Shown: positions 51,656 to 60,592 of the stretch, piece after piece
Numbering within the stretch: position 1 is the stretch's first letter
How the letters are laid out: every line of letters begins with the position of its first letter
Position numbers and translations under genes: made by a program
The notes under the pieces: model-generated
Databases searched by the model: none
Told to the model about the DNA's origin: nothing
The model's input: only the letters and a program-made list of their open reading frames with translations
NCBI GenBank assembly: GCA_021155195.1
Contig: JAJNPV010000021.1
Location: 248,001 to 312,000, forward strand
Length of the DNA stretch: 64,000 nucleotides
Source of the DNA: Ohtaekwangia sp.
Lineage (GTDB): Bacteria; Bacteroidota; Bacteroidia; Cytophagales; Cyclobacteriaceae
Direction of reading: 5' to 3'

Positions 51656-53381
51656 GAAAAAAGAAATCTCGCCTGCAAAGGAGAAAATCACCGGATCGGA
51701 AGCTCTGCTTCGTTGCCTGGTTGAGGAAAAGGTAGAACATATTTTCGGCTACCCGGGTGGCGCCATCATGCCTGTGTATGATGCACTTTATAATTATGCC
51801 GATAAACTCACACATTTACTAGTACGCCACGAACAAGGCGCGATTCATGCTGCACAAGGCTACGCTCGGGTTTCTGGCAAAACAGGTGTTGTGTTCGCAA
51901 CCTCAGGTCCGGGAGCAACTAATTTAGTTACCGGTTTAGCCGATGCATTGATTGATTCAACTCCTGTAGTCTGTATTACAGGTCAGGTGTTTGCGCACTT
52001 ATTGGGTACTGATGCTTTTCAAGAAATTGATGTAATAAACACTACACTTCCTGTAACGAAATGGAACGTGCAGGTTACGGAAGCGAAAGACATTGCACCC
52101 GCTATCGCAAAGGCATTTTACATAGCAGCCAGTGGAAGGCCGGGGCCTGTGCTTGTAGACATAACCAAGAATGCACAAAATGAATTGACGGATGATCATG
52201 AGTATGAGCCCTGCAAAGCTGTGCGCACCTATAAACCAAAACCCGTTTTACAAAAATCACAAGTAGAAGAGGCTGCAGCCCTTATCAACAATGCAAAGCG
52301 ACCTTATGTTTTAGCCGGTCAGGGAATTTTATTATCAGGAGCCACAGAAGAATTAATTTCATTTTCTGAAAAAACAGGAATTCCGGTAGCGAGTACATTG
52401 CTTGGCTTGGGTGCATTTCCAACCGATCATCCAAATTATGTAGGGTACCTTGGCATGCATGGAAACTATGGTCCAAACATAAACACCAACCAGTGCGATG
52501 TACTGATTGCCGTAGGTATGCGCTTTGACGACCGTGTAACGGGCAATGTGAGTAAATATGCCAAGCAGGCAAAAGTTATTCATATAGAGATTGATAAAGC
52601 GGAAATCAATAAAATTATTAAAGCAGATGTAGAGGTGCATGCCGATGCGAAAGAAGCTCTATCAGAATTATTAGAACATTGCAAAAAGAATCACTTTACG
52701 GAGTGGATTGAAAGTTTTAAAACTTTAAATCAGGAGGAGTTTGAAAAAGTAGTGCAGAAAGAAATTGAAAACACCAACAGTTTAAAGATGGCTGAGGTGG
52801 TACACATGTTATCCGAATTGACGGAAGGCAAAGCGATAGTAGTTACTGACGTAGGTCAACATCAAATGGTAACTTCACGCTATTACAAATACAAAAATCC
52901 TCGCACCAACATTACATCAGGAGGAGCAGGTACTATGGGCTTTGCGCTGCCAGCCGCTATGGGCGCCAAAGTGGCCGTTCCAAACCAACAAGTAATTGCC
53001 ATCATTGGCGATGGTGGCTATCAAATGACATTGCAGGAATTGGGAACAATCATGCAGTATAAAATTCCTGTAAAGATCCTGGTGTTGAACAACAACTTTT
53101 TAGGAATGGTGAGACAATGGCAGCAGTTATTCCACGGCAAACGGTATTCCTTCACAGAGATGGATAATCCGGATTTTGTAAAGATTGCTGAAGCCTATAA
53201 AATACCTGGCGCTAAAGTGACCGAACAAAAGAATTTGGAAAGTGCACTTAGAACCATGTTAGATTCAACTACTTCATACTTCTTAGAAGTAGTTGTAGAG
53301 AAAGAAGACAACGTATTTCCAATGGTGCCCGCTGGGGCAGGAGTAAGCGAAGTGATTTTAGAAATACCAAAAGGTAAGTAA
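51630..53381 (+). CDS. ilvB: Acetolactate synthase, large (catalytic) subunit
   Basis: A 583-aa ThDP enzyme. The N-terminal pyrimidine-binding domain has IFGYPGGAIMPVYDALY and the cofactor Glu68 in VRHEQGAIHAAQGYAR. A central FAD-binding domain carries GLGAFPTDHPNYVGYLGMHG. The ThDP-Mg motif is IIGDGGYQMTLQELGTIMQY with LVLNNNFLGMVRQWQQ. The start overlaps ilvD by 26 bp; the first 20 residues are a short charged extension. It works with the small subunit encoded 18 bp downstream. Confidence 0.95.
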   Translation: MDALLTKSEKKEISPAKEKITGSEALLRCLVEEKVEHIFGYPGGAIMPVYDALYNYADKLTHLLVRHEQGAIHAAQGYARVSGKTGVVFATSGPGATNLVTGLADALIDSTPVVCITGQVFAHLLGTDAFQEIDVINTTLPVTKWNVQVTEAKDIAPAIAKAFYIAASGRPGPVLVDITKNAQNELTDDHEYEPCKAVRTYKPKPVLQKSQVEEAAALINNAKRPYVLAGQGILLSGATEELISFSEKTGIPVASTLLGLGAFPTDHPNYVGYLGMHGNYGPNINTNQCDVLIAVGMRFDDRVTGNVSKYAKQAKVIHIEIDKAEINKIIKADVEVHADAKEALSELLEHCKKNHFTEWIESFKTLNQEEFEKVVQKEIENTNSLKMAEVVHMLSELTEGKAIVVTDVGQHQMVTSRYYKYKNPRTNITSGGAGTMGFALPAAMGAKVAVPNQQVIAIIGDGGYQMTLQELGTIMQYKIPVKILVLNNNFLGMVRQWQQLFHGKRYSFTEMDNPDFVKIAEAYKIPGAKVTEQKNLESALRTMLDSTTSYFLEVVVEKEDNVFPMVPAGAGVSEVILEIPKGK

Positions 53382-53399
53382 GCATTAAGCAGAAAGAAA

Positions 53400-53690
53400 A
53401 TGAAACAAGATTTCACATTAGAAATTGCGTCAGATAATAACTTCTCTATCCTGAACCGGATAGTGAATGTATTAAATCGCAGACGCGTGCGCATTAAAAA
53501 ACTAATGGCTCACGAAAATGAGGATGATTTTCGTAAAGGCGGGGCGATCATTCTTGTGTTTACAACGCCCGATCTCATTGAAAAAATAAAACATCAATTG
53601 GAGAAACTAATTGAGGTGGAATATGCAAACTATGTGAGCGGTAGCGCATTTTATTACGAACGAAGTGAACAAATAGTAGATGTAGACTAA
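53400..53690 (+). CDS. ilvN: Acetolactate synthase, small (regulatory) subunit, short form
   Basis: A 96-aa protein consisting of one ACT domain: DFTLEIASDNNFSILNRIVN, VLNRRRVRIKKLMAHE and AIILVFTTPDLIEKIKHQLE. The usual small subunit (IlvH/IlvN) is about 160-180 aa with a second C-terminal domain, so this resembles the short IlvM type. It lies between the large subunit and ilvC as usual, and probably activates the large subunit and mediates feedback control, though the missing second domain may change valine sensitivity. Confidence 0.85.
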   Translation: MKQDFTLEIASDNNFSILNRIVNVLNRRRVRIKKLMAHENEDDFRKGGAIILVFTTPDLIEKIKHQLEKLIEVEYANYVSGSAFYYERSEQIVDVD

Positions 53691-53733
53691 ATAACTCAAC
53701 CTATAATTATAACGAACAATTAAAAAAAAGAAT

Positions 53734-54804
53734 ATGGCAAAAATCAATTTTGGAGGAACCGTAGAAGAAGTTGTAACCCGCGAAGAATTTCCAATGGAAA
53801 AAGCATTGGAGATCATGAAGAATGAAACAATCGCGATTATTGGATATGGAGTGCAAGGTCCTGCACAAGCACTAAACTTGCGCGACAACGGATTTAACGT
53901 AATTGTTGGGCAACGTAAAGGTTCCAAAACCTGGGACAAAGCCGTACAACATGGTTGGGTTCCTGGCGAAACATTATTCGAAATTGAAGAGGCGGTTAAA
54001 AAAGGAACTGTAATTCAGTTTCTATTATCAGATGCGGGTCAGATTGCTTTGTGGCCAACCATCAAACCTTTCATTACAAAAGGTAAAACTTTATACTTCT
54101 CACACGGGTTTGGTATCACCTTTAAGGAACAAACAGGAATTATTCCTTCTGCTGATGTGGATGTTATTTTAGCCGCTCCTAAAGGATCAGGTACTTCTGT
54201 TCGCAGATTATTCTTACAAGGCAAAGGGATCAATGCAAGTTATGCCGTGTTTCAAGATGCTACCGGAAATGCAAAAACAAAAGCGATTGCATTAGGCATA
54301 GGCGTGGGAGCAGGTTATTTGTTTGAGACTGATTTCAAAAAAGAAGTTTACTCTGACCTTACCGGAGAACGCGGAACCTTAATGGGAGCCATTGCCGGAA
54401 TTTTTGAAGCACAGTATGAAGTGCTTCGCTCTAAGGGCCACTCACCCTCAGAAGCATTTAATGAAACTGTTGAAGAACTTACTCAGTCTCTAATGCCGTT
54501 GGTTGCAGAAAACGGTATGGATTGGATGTATGCCAATTGCTCTACTACTGCACAGCGTGGAGCACTTGATTGGAAGAAGAAATTCAAAGCCGCTACACTT
54601 CCTGTATTTAAAGAACTTTATGAAAGCGTAGCCAGTGGTGCAGAAGCAAAACGCACCATCGAAACCTGCAGCAAGCCCGACTATCGCGAAAAGCTTGCTG
54701 AAGAATTGAAAGAAGTTCGTGAAAGTGAATTGTGGCAAGCGGGTGCAGCGGTACGTGCCCTTCGCCCGGAAAAAGAGAAAGTTGAAGCAAGTATGATTAA
54801 CTAG
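53734..54804 (+). CDS. ilvC: Ketol-acid reductoisomerase
   Basis: A 356-aa reductoisomerase. The Rossmann motif is IAIIGYGVQGPAQALNLRDN with QRKGSKTWDKA as the cofactor loop. Catalytic-domain motifs are LAAPKGSGTSVRRLF, GVGAGYLFETDFKKEVYSDL with a metal-binding acid, and EEGTLMGAI-like segment (TGERGTLMGAIAGIFEAQYE). It is slightly longer than the usual class I form. It performs the second step of valine and isoleucine synthesis. A terminator hairpin follows at 54829. Confidence 0.93.
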   Translation: MAKINFGGTVEEVVTREEFPMEKALEIMKNETIAIIGYGVQGPAQALNLRDNGFNVIVGQRKGSKTWDKAVQHGWVPGETLFEIEEAVKKGTVIQFLLSDAGQIALWPTIKPFITKGKTLYFSHGFGITFKEQTGIIPSADVDVILAAPKGSGTSVRRLFLQGKGINASYAVFQDATGNAKTKAIALGIGVGAGYLFETDFKKEVYSDLTGERGTLMGAIAGIFEAQYEVLRSKGHSPSEAFNETVEELTQSLMPLVAENGMDWMYANCSTTAQRGALDWKKKFKAATLPVFKELYESVASGAEAKRTIETCSKPDYREKLAEELKEVRESELWQAGAAVRALRPEKEKVEASMIN

Positions 54805-54828
54805 TTATAAAAAACTATAATCGATAAA

Positions 54829-54857
54829 ATGTGCCGATTAAAAGTCGGCACATTAGT
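54829..54857 (+). terminator. Hairpin terminator after ilvC
   Basis: A 9 bp stem (ATGTGCCGA 54829-54837 with TCGGCACAT 54845-54853) with a 7 nt loop, followed by TAGTTTA. The T run is short, so it may be partial read-through into the methyltransferase and ilvA. Confidence 0.7.
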
Positions 54858-54866
54858 TTATAACCC

Positions 54867-55445
54867 ATGAACGAAAAGATAAATCAGCCATTTCCAACTA
54901 GCTATCGGGGTATTGATGAAGCAACAAGGCTTTCAGGCTTCACCATGGCTTCTGATGTGCTTACCTGCTCTTTATTAAGAACGCTGGCAAGTTCAAAGCC
55001 TGCTGCAAAATTTCTAGAGTTGGGAACCGGAACCGGTTTATCTACCGCATGGATACTAGATGGAATGGATACAGAATCAACTTTAACATCCGTTGACAAC
55101 GATGCCAAGTTCTTGGAGATTGCCGAATCATTTTTAGGTGCTGATAAAAGATTAAAACTTATTTGCAGTGATGGAGCAGACTGGGTTCAGGAAAACAGAG
55201 CTCAAAAATATGATTACATCTTTGCGGATACATGGCACGGAAAATATCTTCTTCTGGATGAAGTCCTCTACATGCTAAACAAAGGCGGTTTATATATCAT
55301 TGATGACATGCTTCCCCAAGCCAACTGGCCAGACGGGCACTCAGAAAAAGTGACTAATCTGATGGAAGTGTTAGAGAACCGATCTGATTTAACAATCACT
55401 AAACAAATTTGGGCTACAGGAATTATTGTAGCTGTTAAAAAGTAG
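54867..55445 (+). CDS. SAM-dependent methyltransferase (O-methyltransferase-like)
   Basis: A 192-aa class I methyltransferase. SAM motif I is LELGTGTGLSTAWILDGM, followed by TSVDNDAKFLEIAESFL (motif II) and DYIFADTWHGKYLLLDEVLY with GGLYIIDDMLPQ. It resembles catechol/caffeoyl-CoA O-methyltransferase-like proteins, but the substrate is not evident. It sits 13 bp after the ilvC terminator and 14 bp before ilvA; its place inside the ilv block is not explained by any known step of the pathway. Confidence 0.8.
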   Translation: MNEKINQPFPTSYRGIDEATRLSGFTMASDVLTCSLLRTLASSKPAAKFLELGTGTGLSTAWILDGMDTESTLTSVDNDAKFLEIAESFLGADKRLKLICSDGADWVQENRAQKYDYIFADTWHGKYLLLDEVLYMLNKGGLYIIDDMLPQANWPDGHSEKVTNLMEVLENRSDLTITKQIWATGIIVAVKK

Positions 55446-55459
55446 AACACGTAAAAAAA

Positions 55460-56713
55460 ATGACACCCTCAATCAAAGTCTCAAATCTGGATATCAATGG
55501 CGCTTACGAAGTGCTAAAATCCGTTGTGCTTAAAACTCCTTTACAGTACCATAAAAAATTGTCAGAGAAATTTGGCGCTGAGATTTATTTGAAGCGTGAG
55601 GATCTTCAGGTGGTGCGTTCTTATAAACTACGTGGAGCGTATAATCTCATCAGCAGTTTGAGTGAAGCACAACGAACCCGTGGGGTTGTATGTGCCAGTG
55701 CAGGTAATCATGCACAAGGGGTTGCCTATTCTTGTCGGGCATTGGATATAAAAGGTGTGATCTATATGCCAGCCATCACTCCCAAGCAGAAAATCACACA
55801 AGTGAAAATGTTTGGCGGTCAAAATATTGAAATTGTTTTAATAGGCGATACGTTTGATGAATGTCAGGATCATGCCTTAGAGCATACCCGATCGAATAAT
55901 ATGGAATTCATTCCACCCTTTGATCATATAAAGGTTATTGAAGGACAAGGAACTGTTGCAAAGGAAATTCTGGAAGAACAATCTAATTTTGATTTTGCCT
56001 TTCTCCCGATTGGAGGGGGTGGTTTATGCGCAGGTGTTGGAAGTTATTTCCAACTATATTCACCCAACACAAAAATTATTGGAGTGGAGCCGCAGGGTGC
56101 ACCATCAATGAAAGAAGCCTTAAAGCATGGACATCCAGTAATATTGGACAAAATTCAACGCTTTGTAGATGGTGCTTCTGTAAAAAAAGTAGGTGATCTT
56201 ACCTTTAGTATCTGTAAAGATTTTATTGCTGATATGTTATTAGTGCCCGAAGGAAAAGTAAGTTCAACGATACTACAATTATATAATGAAGATGCAATTG
56301 TAGCCGAACCAGCCGGTGCATTGTCGATAGCAGCTTTGGATTATTATGCTGATCAACTAAAAGGAAAAAAAGTTGTTTGCGTGTTGAGTGGTGGGAATAA
56401 TGACATTGATCGCATGCAGGAAATAAAGGAGCGGTCATTATTATTCGAAGGCTTAAAACATTATTTCATTGTTCGGTTTGCGCAACGACCAGGCGCCTTG
56501 AAAGAATTTGTAAATCATATTTTAGGCCCAAACGATGACATCGTTCGATTTGAATTTATTCAAAAACACAACAAAGAAACCGGCCCGGCTTTAATTGGCA
56601 TTGAAGTTAAATCGCAAGAAGATTTTGCGCTGTTGATTGAGCGGATGGACAGCCACAAGCTCAATTACACACTCGTAAATCAAAACGAGAATTTGTTTGA
56701 GTATTTAGTGTAG
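55460..56713 (+). CDS. ilvA: Threonine dehydratase, biosynthetic
   Basis: A 417-aa PLP enzyme. The Schiff-base Lys lies in YLKREDLQVVRSYKLRGAYN, followed by CASAGNHAQGVAYSCRALDI, PIGGGGLCAGVGSYF (glycine-rich phosphate loop) and CVLSGGNNDIDRMQEI. The C-terminal ~85 residues (HYFIVRFAQRPGALKEFVNH) form one ACT-like regulatory domain, as in the IlvA type with a single module. It makes 2-oxobutanoate for isoleucine synthesis and would be feedback-regulated by isoleucine. Confidence 0.93.
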   Translation: MTPSIKVSNLDINGAYEVLKSVVLKTPLQYHKKLSEKFGAEIYLKREDLQVVRSYKLRGAYNLISSLSEAQRTRGVVCASAGNHAQGVAYSCRALDIKGVIYMPAITPKQKITQVKMFGGQNIEIVLIGDTFDECQDHALEHTRSNNMEFIPPFDHIKVIEGQGTVAKEILEEQSNFDFAFLPIGGGGLCAGVGSYFQLYSPNTKIIGVEPQGAPSMKEALKHGHPVILDKIQRFVDGASVKKVGDLTFSICKDFIADMLLVPEGKVSSTILQLYNEDAIVAEPAGALSIAALDYYADQLKGKKVVCVLSGGNNDIDRMQEIKERSLLFEGLKHYFIVRFAQRPGALKEFVNHILGPNDDIVRFEFIQKHNKETGPALIGIEVKSQEDFALLIERMDSHKLNYTLVNQNENLFEYLV

Positions 56714-56817
56714 GTGTTTATCATTAAAAGCCTCCTTTTATTTCAAATTTAGATCATTTTAGGAATAATTTGCTTTGCCGAACCAATTGTAATACATTTG
56801 TATTACAATAAGAATTT

Positions 56818-57066
56818 ATGCTTACCGTAAGGCTATCATCATCCGAAGAAAAAGCTTTAAACGAGTACTGCGAAATTAAAGGGTTACCAAAATCGCAGGT
56901 CGTTAAAGAGGCTATTGAATTGTATTTGGTTCAGCATCGTAAAAACTCAAAACCTTATGATGTTGGAGCCGATCTCTTTGGCCAGGAAGGAAGCGGAATA
57001 AAAGATAAATCAACTACCTATAAGAAACGTGTAAAAGAGTTGCTTAATGAAAAGCATTCTCATTGA
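56818..57066 (+). CDS. VapB-like ribbon-helix-helix antitoxin
   Basis: An 82-aa protein. The N-terminal part (MLTVRLSSSEEKALNEYCEI, then LPKSQVVKEAIELYLVQH) is a ribbon-helix-helix DNA-binding domain. The C-terminal tail (KRVKELLNEKHSH) would bind the toxin. The 3' end overlaps the PIN toxin by 20 bp. It lies in a 100 bp gap after ilvA, with an AT-rich promoter-like stretch in front. Confidence 0.8.
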   Translation: MLTVRLSSSEEKALNEYCEIKGLPKSQVVKEAIELYLVQHRKNSKPYDVGADLFGQEGSGIKDKSTTYKKRVKELLNEKHSH

Positions 57067-57460
57067 TGCCGGGCCGTTGATTGCACTTTTTGATAAGAGT
57101 GATTCCTATCATACTCAATCTGTTGAATTCTTAAAAAACTACAAGGGTTCGCTACTAACAACCTGGCCGGTGATAACAGAAACATCGCACATGTTGGGCT
57201 TTAGTGTCCGCACACAAATTGCTTTTTTGCAGTGGATAAACCGAGGTGGTCTTCATATTGCCGAAATTGAATTTTCATCGGTCTCCCGATTAATCGAGTT
57301 GTGCAATAAGTTTGAAGATGTACCTATGGATTTGGCCGATGCCACATTAATTGTTGCCGCTGAAGAACATAACATTAAGGAAATAGCAACCATAGATTCT
57401 GATTTTTATATTTATCGGGATGTTCGCAAACGTTATTTAAAGAATATTTTTATCAAATAG
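57047..57460 (+). CDS. PIN-domain toxin (VapC)
   Basis: A 137-aa PIN ribonuclease. Acidic residues lie in MKSILIDAGPLIALFDKSD, WPVITETSHML and MDLADATLIVAAEE, followed by IATIDSDFYIYR. This set is the four-acid active site of VapC. It is intact, unlike the VapC at 43.6 kb. With the antitoxin upstream it makes a complete type II module inserted between ilvA and the leu genes. It probably cleaves an RNA such as a tRNA or rRNA segment; the target is unknown. Confidence 0.85.
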   Translation: MKSILIDAGPLIALFDKSDSYHTQSVEFLKNYKGSLLTTWPVITETSHMLGFSVRTQIAFLQWINRGGLHIAEIEFSSVSRLIELCNKFEDVPMDLADATLIVAAEEHNIKEIATIDSDFYIYRDVRKRYLKNIFIK

Positions 57461-57530
57461 ACAACAAGCTTTCAACTTCCTATTTTAAAAAGCTATCTTA
57501 ATGGCAAAGATTTAAGGTAATAAAATTTTT

Positions 57531-58304
57531 ATGGCGCAAGGATTACTAATTGATATGGATGGTGTTGTATATGGCGGTGATACCATGATTCCGGGTGCTG
57601 ATGTTTTTATCGCTCGATTATTAAAAGAAAACATTCCGTTCCTGTTCATGACTAACAATAGTCAGCGCACCAGGCTGGAAGCAGTGCGTAAACTAGGGAG
57701 GCTTGGAATTTCAGTTAAGGAAAGTCACATCTATACGAGTGCATTAGCAACAGGTAAATTTTTATCCAGTCAAATACCAAACGGAACGGCCTATGTATTG
57801 GGAGAGGGTGGATTGCTTTCCTCTCTTCATGAAAATGGAATCTCGTTGGTGAATACCGATCCTGATTTCGTGGTGCTAGGGGAAGGAAGAAATTTCACAC
57901 TTGAGATGGTGCAACGTGCTGTTGATATGATTTTGGCTGGAGCAAAATTTGTAATCACCAACCGAGATCCTTCACCCAAGAAAAAAGGGTGGGATAATCT
58001 TGGGATTGCAGCAACAAGTGCCATGATTGAAGAGGCTACCGGAATAAAAGCTTTTGTTGTTGGTAAGCCGGGGCCTGTTATGATGCGCGCAGCTCGCAAA
58101 GAGCTAGGACTTGAAACTGCTGAGACAACGATCATTGGCGATACAATGGACACCGACATTCGCGGGGGTGTGCAAATGGGATATAAAACTATTCTTGTAC
58201 TAAGCGGAATCACTAAAAAAGAAAACTTAATCCGCTATGCCTATAAACCTGATATGGTTGTTGACTCCGTTAAGGAAATAAAATTTCCTTTGCCATGGTG
58301 GTAA
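57531..58304 (+). CDS. HAD-IIA family phosphatase (NagD-like)
   Basis: A 257-aa HAD hydrolase. Motif I is LLIDMDGVVYGG, then MTNNSQRTRLE, the IIA cap, KPGPVMMRAARKELGL with the conserved Lys, and motif IV in IIGDTMDTDIRGGVQMGYKT. NagD-type enzymes dephosphorylate nucleoside monophosphates or sugar phosphates. It has no obvious link to leucine synthesis and probably belongs to its own transcript, ending before the leuC leader. Confidence 0.88.
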   Translation: MAQGLLIDMDGVVYGGDTMIPGADVFIARLLKENIPFLFMTNNSQRTRLEAVRKLGRLGISVKESHIYTSALATGKFLSSQIPNGTAYVLGEGGLLSSLHENGISLVNTDPDFVVLGEGRNFTLEMVQRAVDMILAGAKFVITNRDPSPKKKGWDNLGIAATSAMIEEATGIKAFVVGKPGPVMMRAARKELGLETAETTIIGDTMDTDIRGGVQMGYKTILVLSGITKKENLIRYAYKPDMVVDSVKEIKFPLPWW

Positions 58305-58435
58305 TTTCACCAAACACTTGTAAGCATATAACTCAAATTTTTCTTAAATACATTTGAGTAATCGCTAATGATTTAACATATTAGTGTGTTATTTGCGAAG
58401 TCAAAAAATGATTACCCAATAACCTAACCTAAACC

Positions 58436-58503
58436 TGTGAACTGTCCCGCCCACCAGCGGGACAGTTTCATTTTATAGTGTTTTGAACAAACTAACGATT
58501 GTT
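58436..58503 (+). promoter_or_regulatory. leuC leader hairpin and element shared with ilvE
   Basis: TGTGAAC is followed by an 11 bp stem (58440-58450 with 58457-58467; ACTGTCCCGC/GCGGGACAGT) and TTTCATTTTA, a terminator-like hairpin. CAAACTAACGATTGTT at 58488-58503 repeats exactly the element at 48996-49011, with 22 intervening nt in both leaders. The GTG start of leuC follows directly. No leucine-rich leader frame was found in the 120 nt upstream, so the sensing mechanism is unclear. Confidence 0.75.
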
Positions 58504-59919
58504 GTGAACGAGAAAAAACCAAAAACAATTTTTGAAAAAATCTGGGACAAGCATGTGGTGAAACATGCAGATGGTTACCCGGATGCTGTATTTATTGATC
58601 GTCATTTTATACATGAAGTTACGAGCCCACAAGCCTTTGATGGTTTAAGGAAACGAGGCATTAAAGTTTTCAATACACAACGCACAACTGCCACGGCTGA
58701 TCACAATGTTCCAACAAAGGATCAGCACCTTCCTATTAAAGAAGCCTTATCAAGACATCAGGTGGAAACGCTTAGAAAAAATTGTGCAGACTTTGGTGTT
58801 GAGTTATATGATTTAGGTCATCCTTTTCAAGGCATCGTTCATATTATCGGGCCTGAGTTAGGATTAACCTTGCCGGGAATGACCATTGTGTGTGGCGATA
58901 GTCACACCTCCACTCATGGAGCATTTGGTAATATCGCGTTTGGCATAGGGACTTCAGAAGTTGAGCAGGTATTGGCAACACAATGCATTTTACAATACAA
59001 GCCCAAGACCATGAAGATTGAAATCACGGGCAAGGTGGGTAAGGGTGTGGTCAGCAAGGATATTATTTTGTATATCATCTCAAAAATATCAGCCAGTGGA
59101 GCCACTGGCTTTTTTGTTGAATATACTGGGGAAGCAATCAAAAGTCTTTCCATGGAAGCGCGCATGACAATTTGTAACATGAGTATTGAGATGGGCGCAC
59201 GCGGTGGCTTGATAGCTCCTGATCAAACTACGTTCAACTACATTAAAGGAAGAAAATTTGCACCACAAGGTGAGGTCTTTGATAAAGCCGTAACTGAATG
59301 GAAGGCTTTAGCTACTGATGAAGGCGCTACCTATGATCAGGTTCTTACATTCGATGGAACTGACATTACACCCATGATAACTTACGGAACCAATCCGGGC
59401 ATGGGTATGAAAGTTACGGATCGCATTCCTACAGCTGAAGAATTAAAAGAAATAAGTGAACAAACTTCATTCAGGAAATCACTTGAGTACATGGGGTTGG
59501 AACAAGGAACAGCACTCCTTGGAAAATCTATTGACTATGTATTTATCGGAAGTTGTACCAATGCGCGCATTGAAGACTTGAGAGAAGTTGCTTCGATGGT
59601 GAAGGGAAAGAAAAAGGCAGCTAATGTAGAGGTATGGGTAGTTCCTGGTTCCAAACAAGTTCAGGAACAAGCAAAGAAAGAAGGGCTTGATAAAATTTTT
59701 GAAGCAGCAGGTTTTGAATTACGCGATCCTGGATGTTCTGCTTGCTTAGGTATGAACGAAGATAAAATTCCGGCAGGGAAATATTGCATTAGTACTTCTA
59801 ATAGAAATTTTGAAGGAAGACAAGGACCAAAGTCTCGCACGTTTTTGGCGAGCCCATTAAGTGCTGCTGCTGCTGCAATAACAGGTAAGGTTACGGATGT
59901 AAGGGAATTTTTAAACTGA
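58504..59919 (+). CDS. leuC: 3-isopropylmalate dehydratase, large subunit
   Basis: A 471-aa aconitase-like subunit. TIFEKIWDKHVVKH begins it, with cluster and active-site motifs VCGDSHTSTHGAFG, FIGSCTNARIEDLRE and DPGCSACLGMNED. The GTG at 58504 gives the usual start (a TTG at 58483 would lie inside the 16 nt element shared with ilvE). It forms the dehydratase with LeuD, converting 2- to 3-isopropylmalate. The gap to leuD is 82 bp and holds a palindromic repeat. Confidence 0.93.
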   Translation: MNEKKPKTIFEKIWDKHVVKHADGYPDAVFIDRHFIHEVTSPQAFDGLRKRGIKVFNTQRTTATADHNVPTKDQHLPIKEALSRHQVETLRKNCADFGVELYDLGHPFQGIVHIIGPELGLTLPGMTIVCGDSHTSTHGAFGNIAFGIGTSEVEQVLATQCILQYKPKTMKIEITGKVGKGVVSKDIILYIISKISASGATGFFVEYTGEAIKSLSMEARMTICNMSIEMGARGGLIAPDQTTFNYIKGRKFAPQGEVFDKAVTEWKALATDEGATYDQVLTFDGTDITPMITYGTNPGMGMKVTDRIPTAEELKEISEQTSFRKSLEYMGLEQGTALLGKSIDYVFIGSCTNARIEDLREVASMVKGKKKAANVEVWVVPGSKQVQEQAKKEGLDKIFEAAGFELRDPGCSACLGMNEDKIPAGKYCISTSNRNFEGRQGPKSRTFLASPLSAAAAAITGKVTDVREFLN

Positions 59920-59966
59920 TAGAGATGGTTGCCAAGGTTCAAATAAAATTTAATACAAAGGAGTCA

Positions 59967-59987
59967 CCCCTCTCCTTTGGAGAGGGG
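59967..59987. repeat. Palindromic intergenic repeat between leuC and leuD
   Basis: CCCCTCTCC-TTT-GGAGAGGGG is a perfect 9 bp stem with a 3 nt spacer, followed by a G-rich tail. Sequences of this type are frequent between genes in Bacteroidota genomes. It may slow transcription or protect the leuC mRNA end. Confidence 0.65.
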
Positions 59988-60001
59988 ACGGGGATGAGGT
60001 T

Positions 60002-60586
60002 ATGAGTAAAGAGAAATTCACATTATTAAAATCAAAAGCCGTTCCGTTGCCTAATGAAAACATTGATACGGATCAGATTATCCCGGCAAGGTTTTTAAAG
60101 GCAACTACACGTGAAGGCTTTGGTGAAAATTTGTTTCGCGACTGGCGTTATGACGGAAACAATAATCTAGTAAAGGACTTTGCATTGAACAATCCTGCCT
60201 ACTCAGGAAAGATTTTAGTGGCCGGAAAAAACTTTGGGTGTGGAAGCAGTCGCGAACACGCAGCCTGGGCACTTTATGATTATGGATTTCGTGTAGTCGT
60301 ATCTAGCTTCTTTGCAGACATTTTTAAAAACAATGCGCTGAACAATGCAGTGCTACCTGTAGTTGTTTCAGACTCATTTTTGAAAAAACTATTGGATACA
60401 ATCCAATTGAATCCTGACGCACAAGTAACAGTCGATTTAGAAAATCAAAAAATAAGTTTTGATAGTCACTCTGAAAATTTTGACATCAATCCCTATAAAA
60501 AAATATGTTTAACAAACGGGTATGACGACATCGACTACTTGTTGAGTTTGAATAAAGAGATTAGAGAATTTGATTTAGCACATTAA
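60002..60586 (+). CDS. leuD: 3-isopropylmalate dehydratase, small subunit
   Basis: A 194-aa small subunit. Seen are KAVPLPNENIDTDQIIPARF, AGKNFGCGSSREHAAWALYD and GFRVVVSSFFADIFKNNALN. It completes the isomerase with LeuC. It lies 6 bp before leuB. Confidence 0.94.
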   Translation: MSKEKFTLLKSKAVPLPNENIDTDQIIPARFLKATTREGFGENLFRDWRYDGNNNLVKDFALNNPAYSGKILVAGKNFGCGSSREHAAWALYDYGFRVVVSSFFADIFKNNALNNAVLPVVVSDSFLKKLLDTIQLNPDAQVTVDLENQKISFDSHSENFDINPYKKICLTNGYDDIDYLLSLNKEIREFDLAH

Positions 60587-60592
60587 TTAGGA

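Noticed and set aside
58321..58440. Leucine leader peptide before leuC
   Set aside because: All three frames were read; none has a start codon followed by a Leu-rich run without stops.
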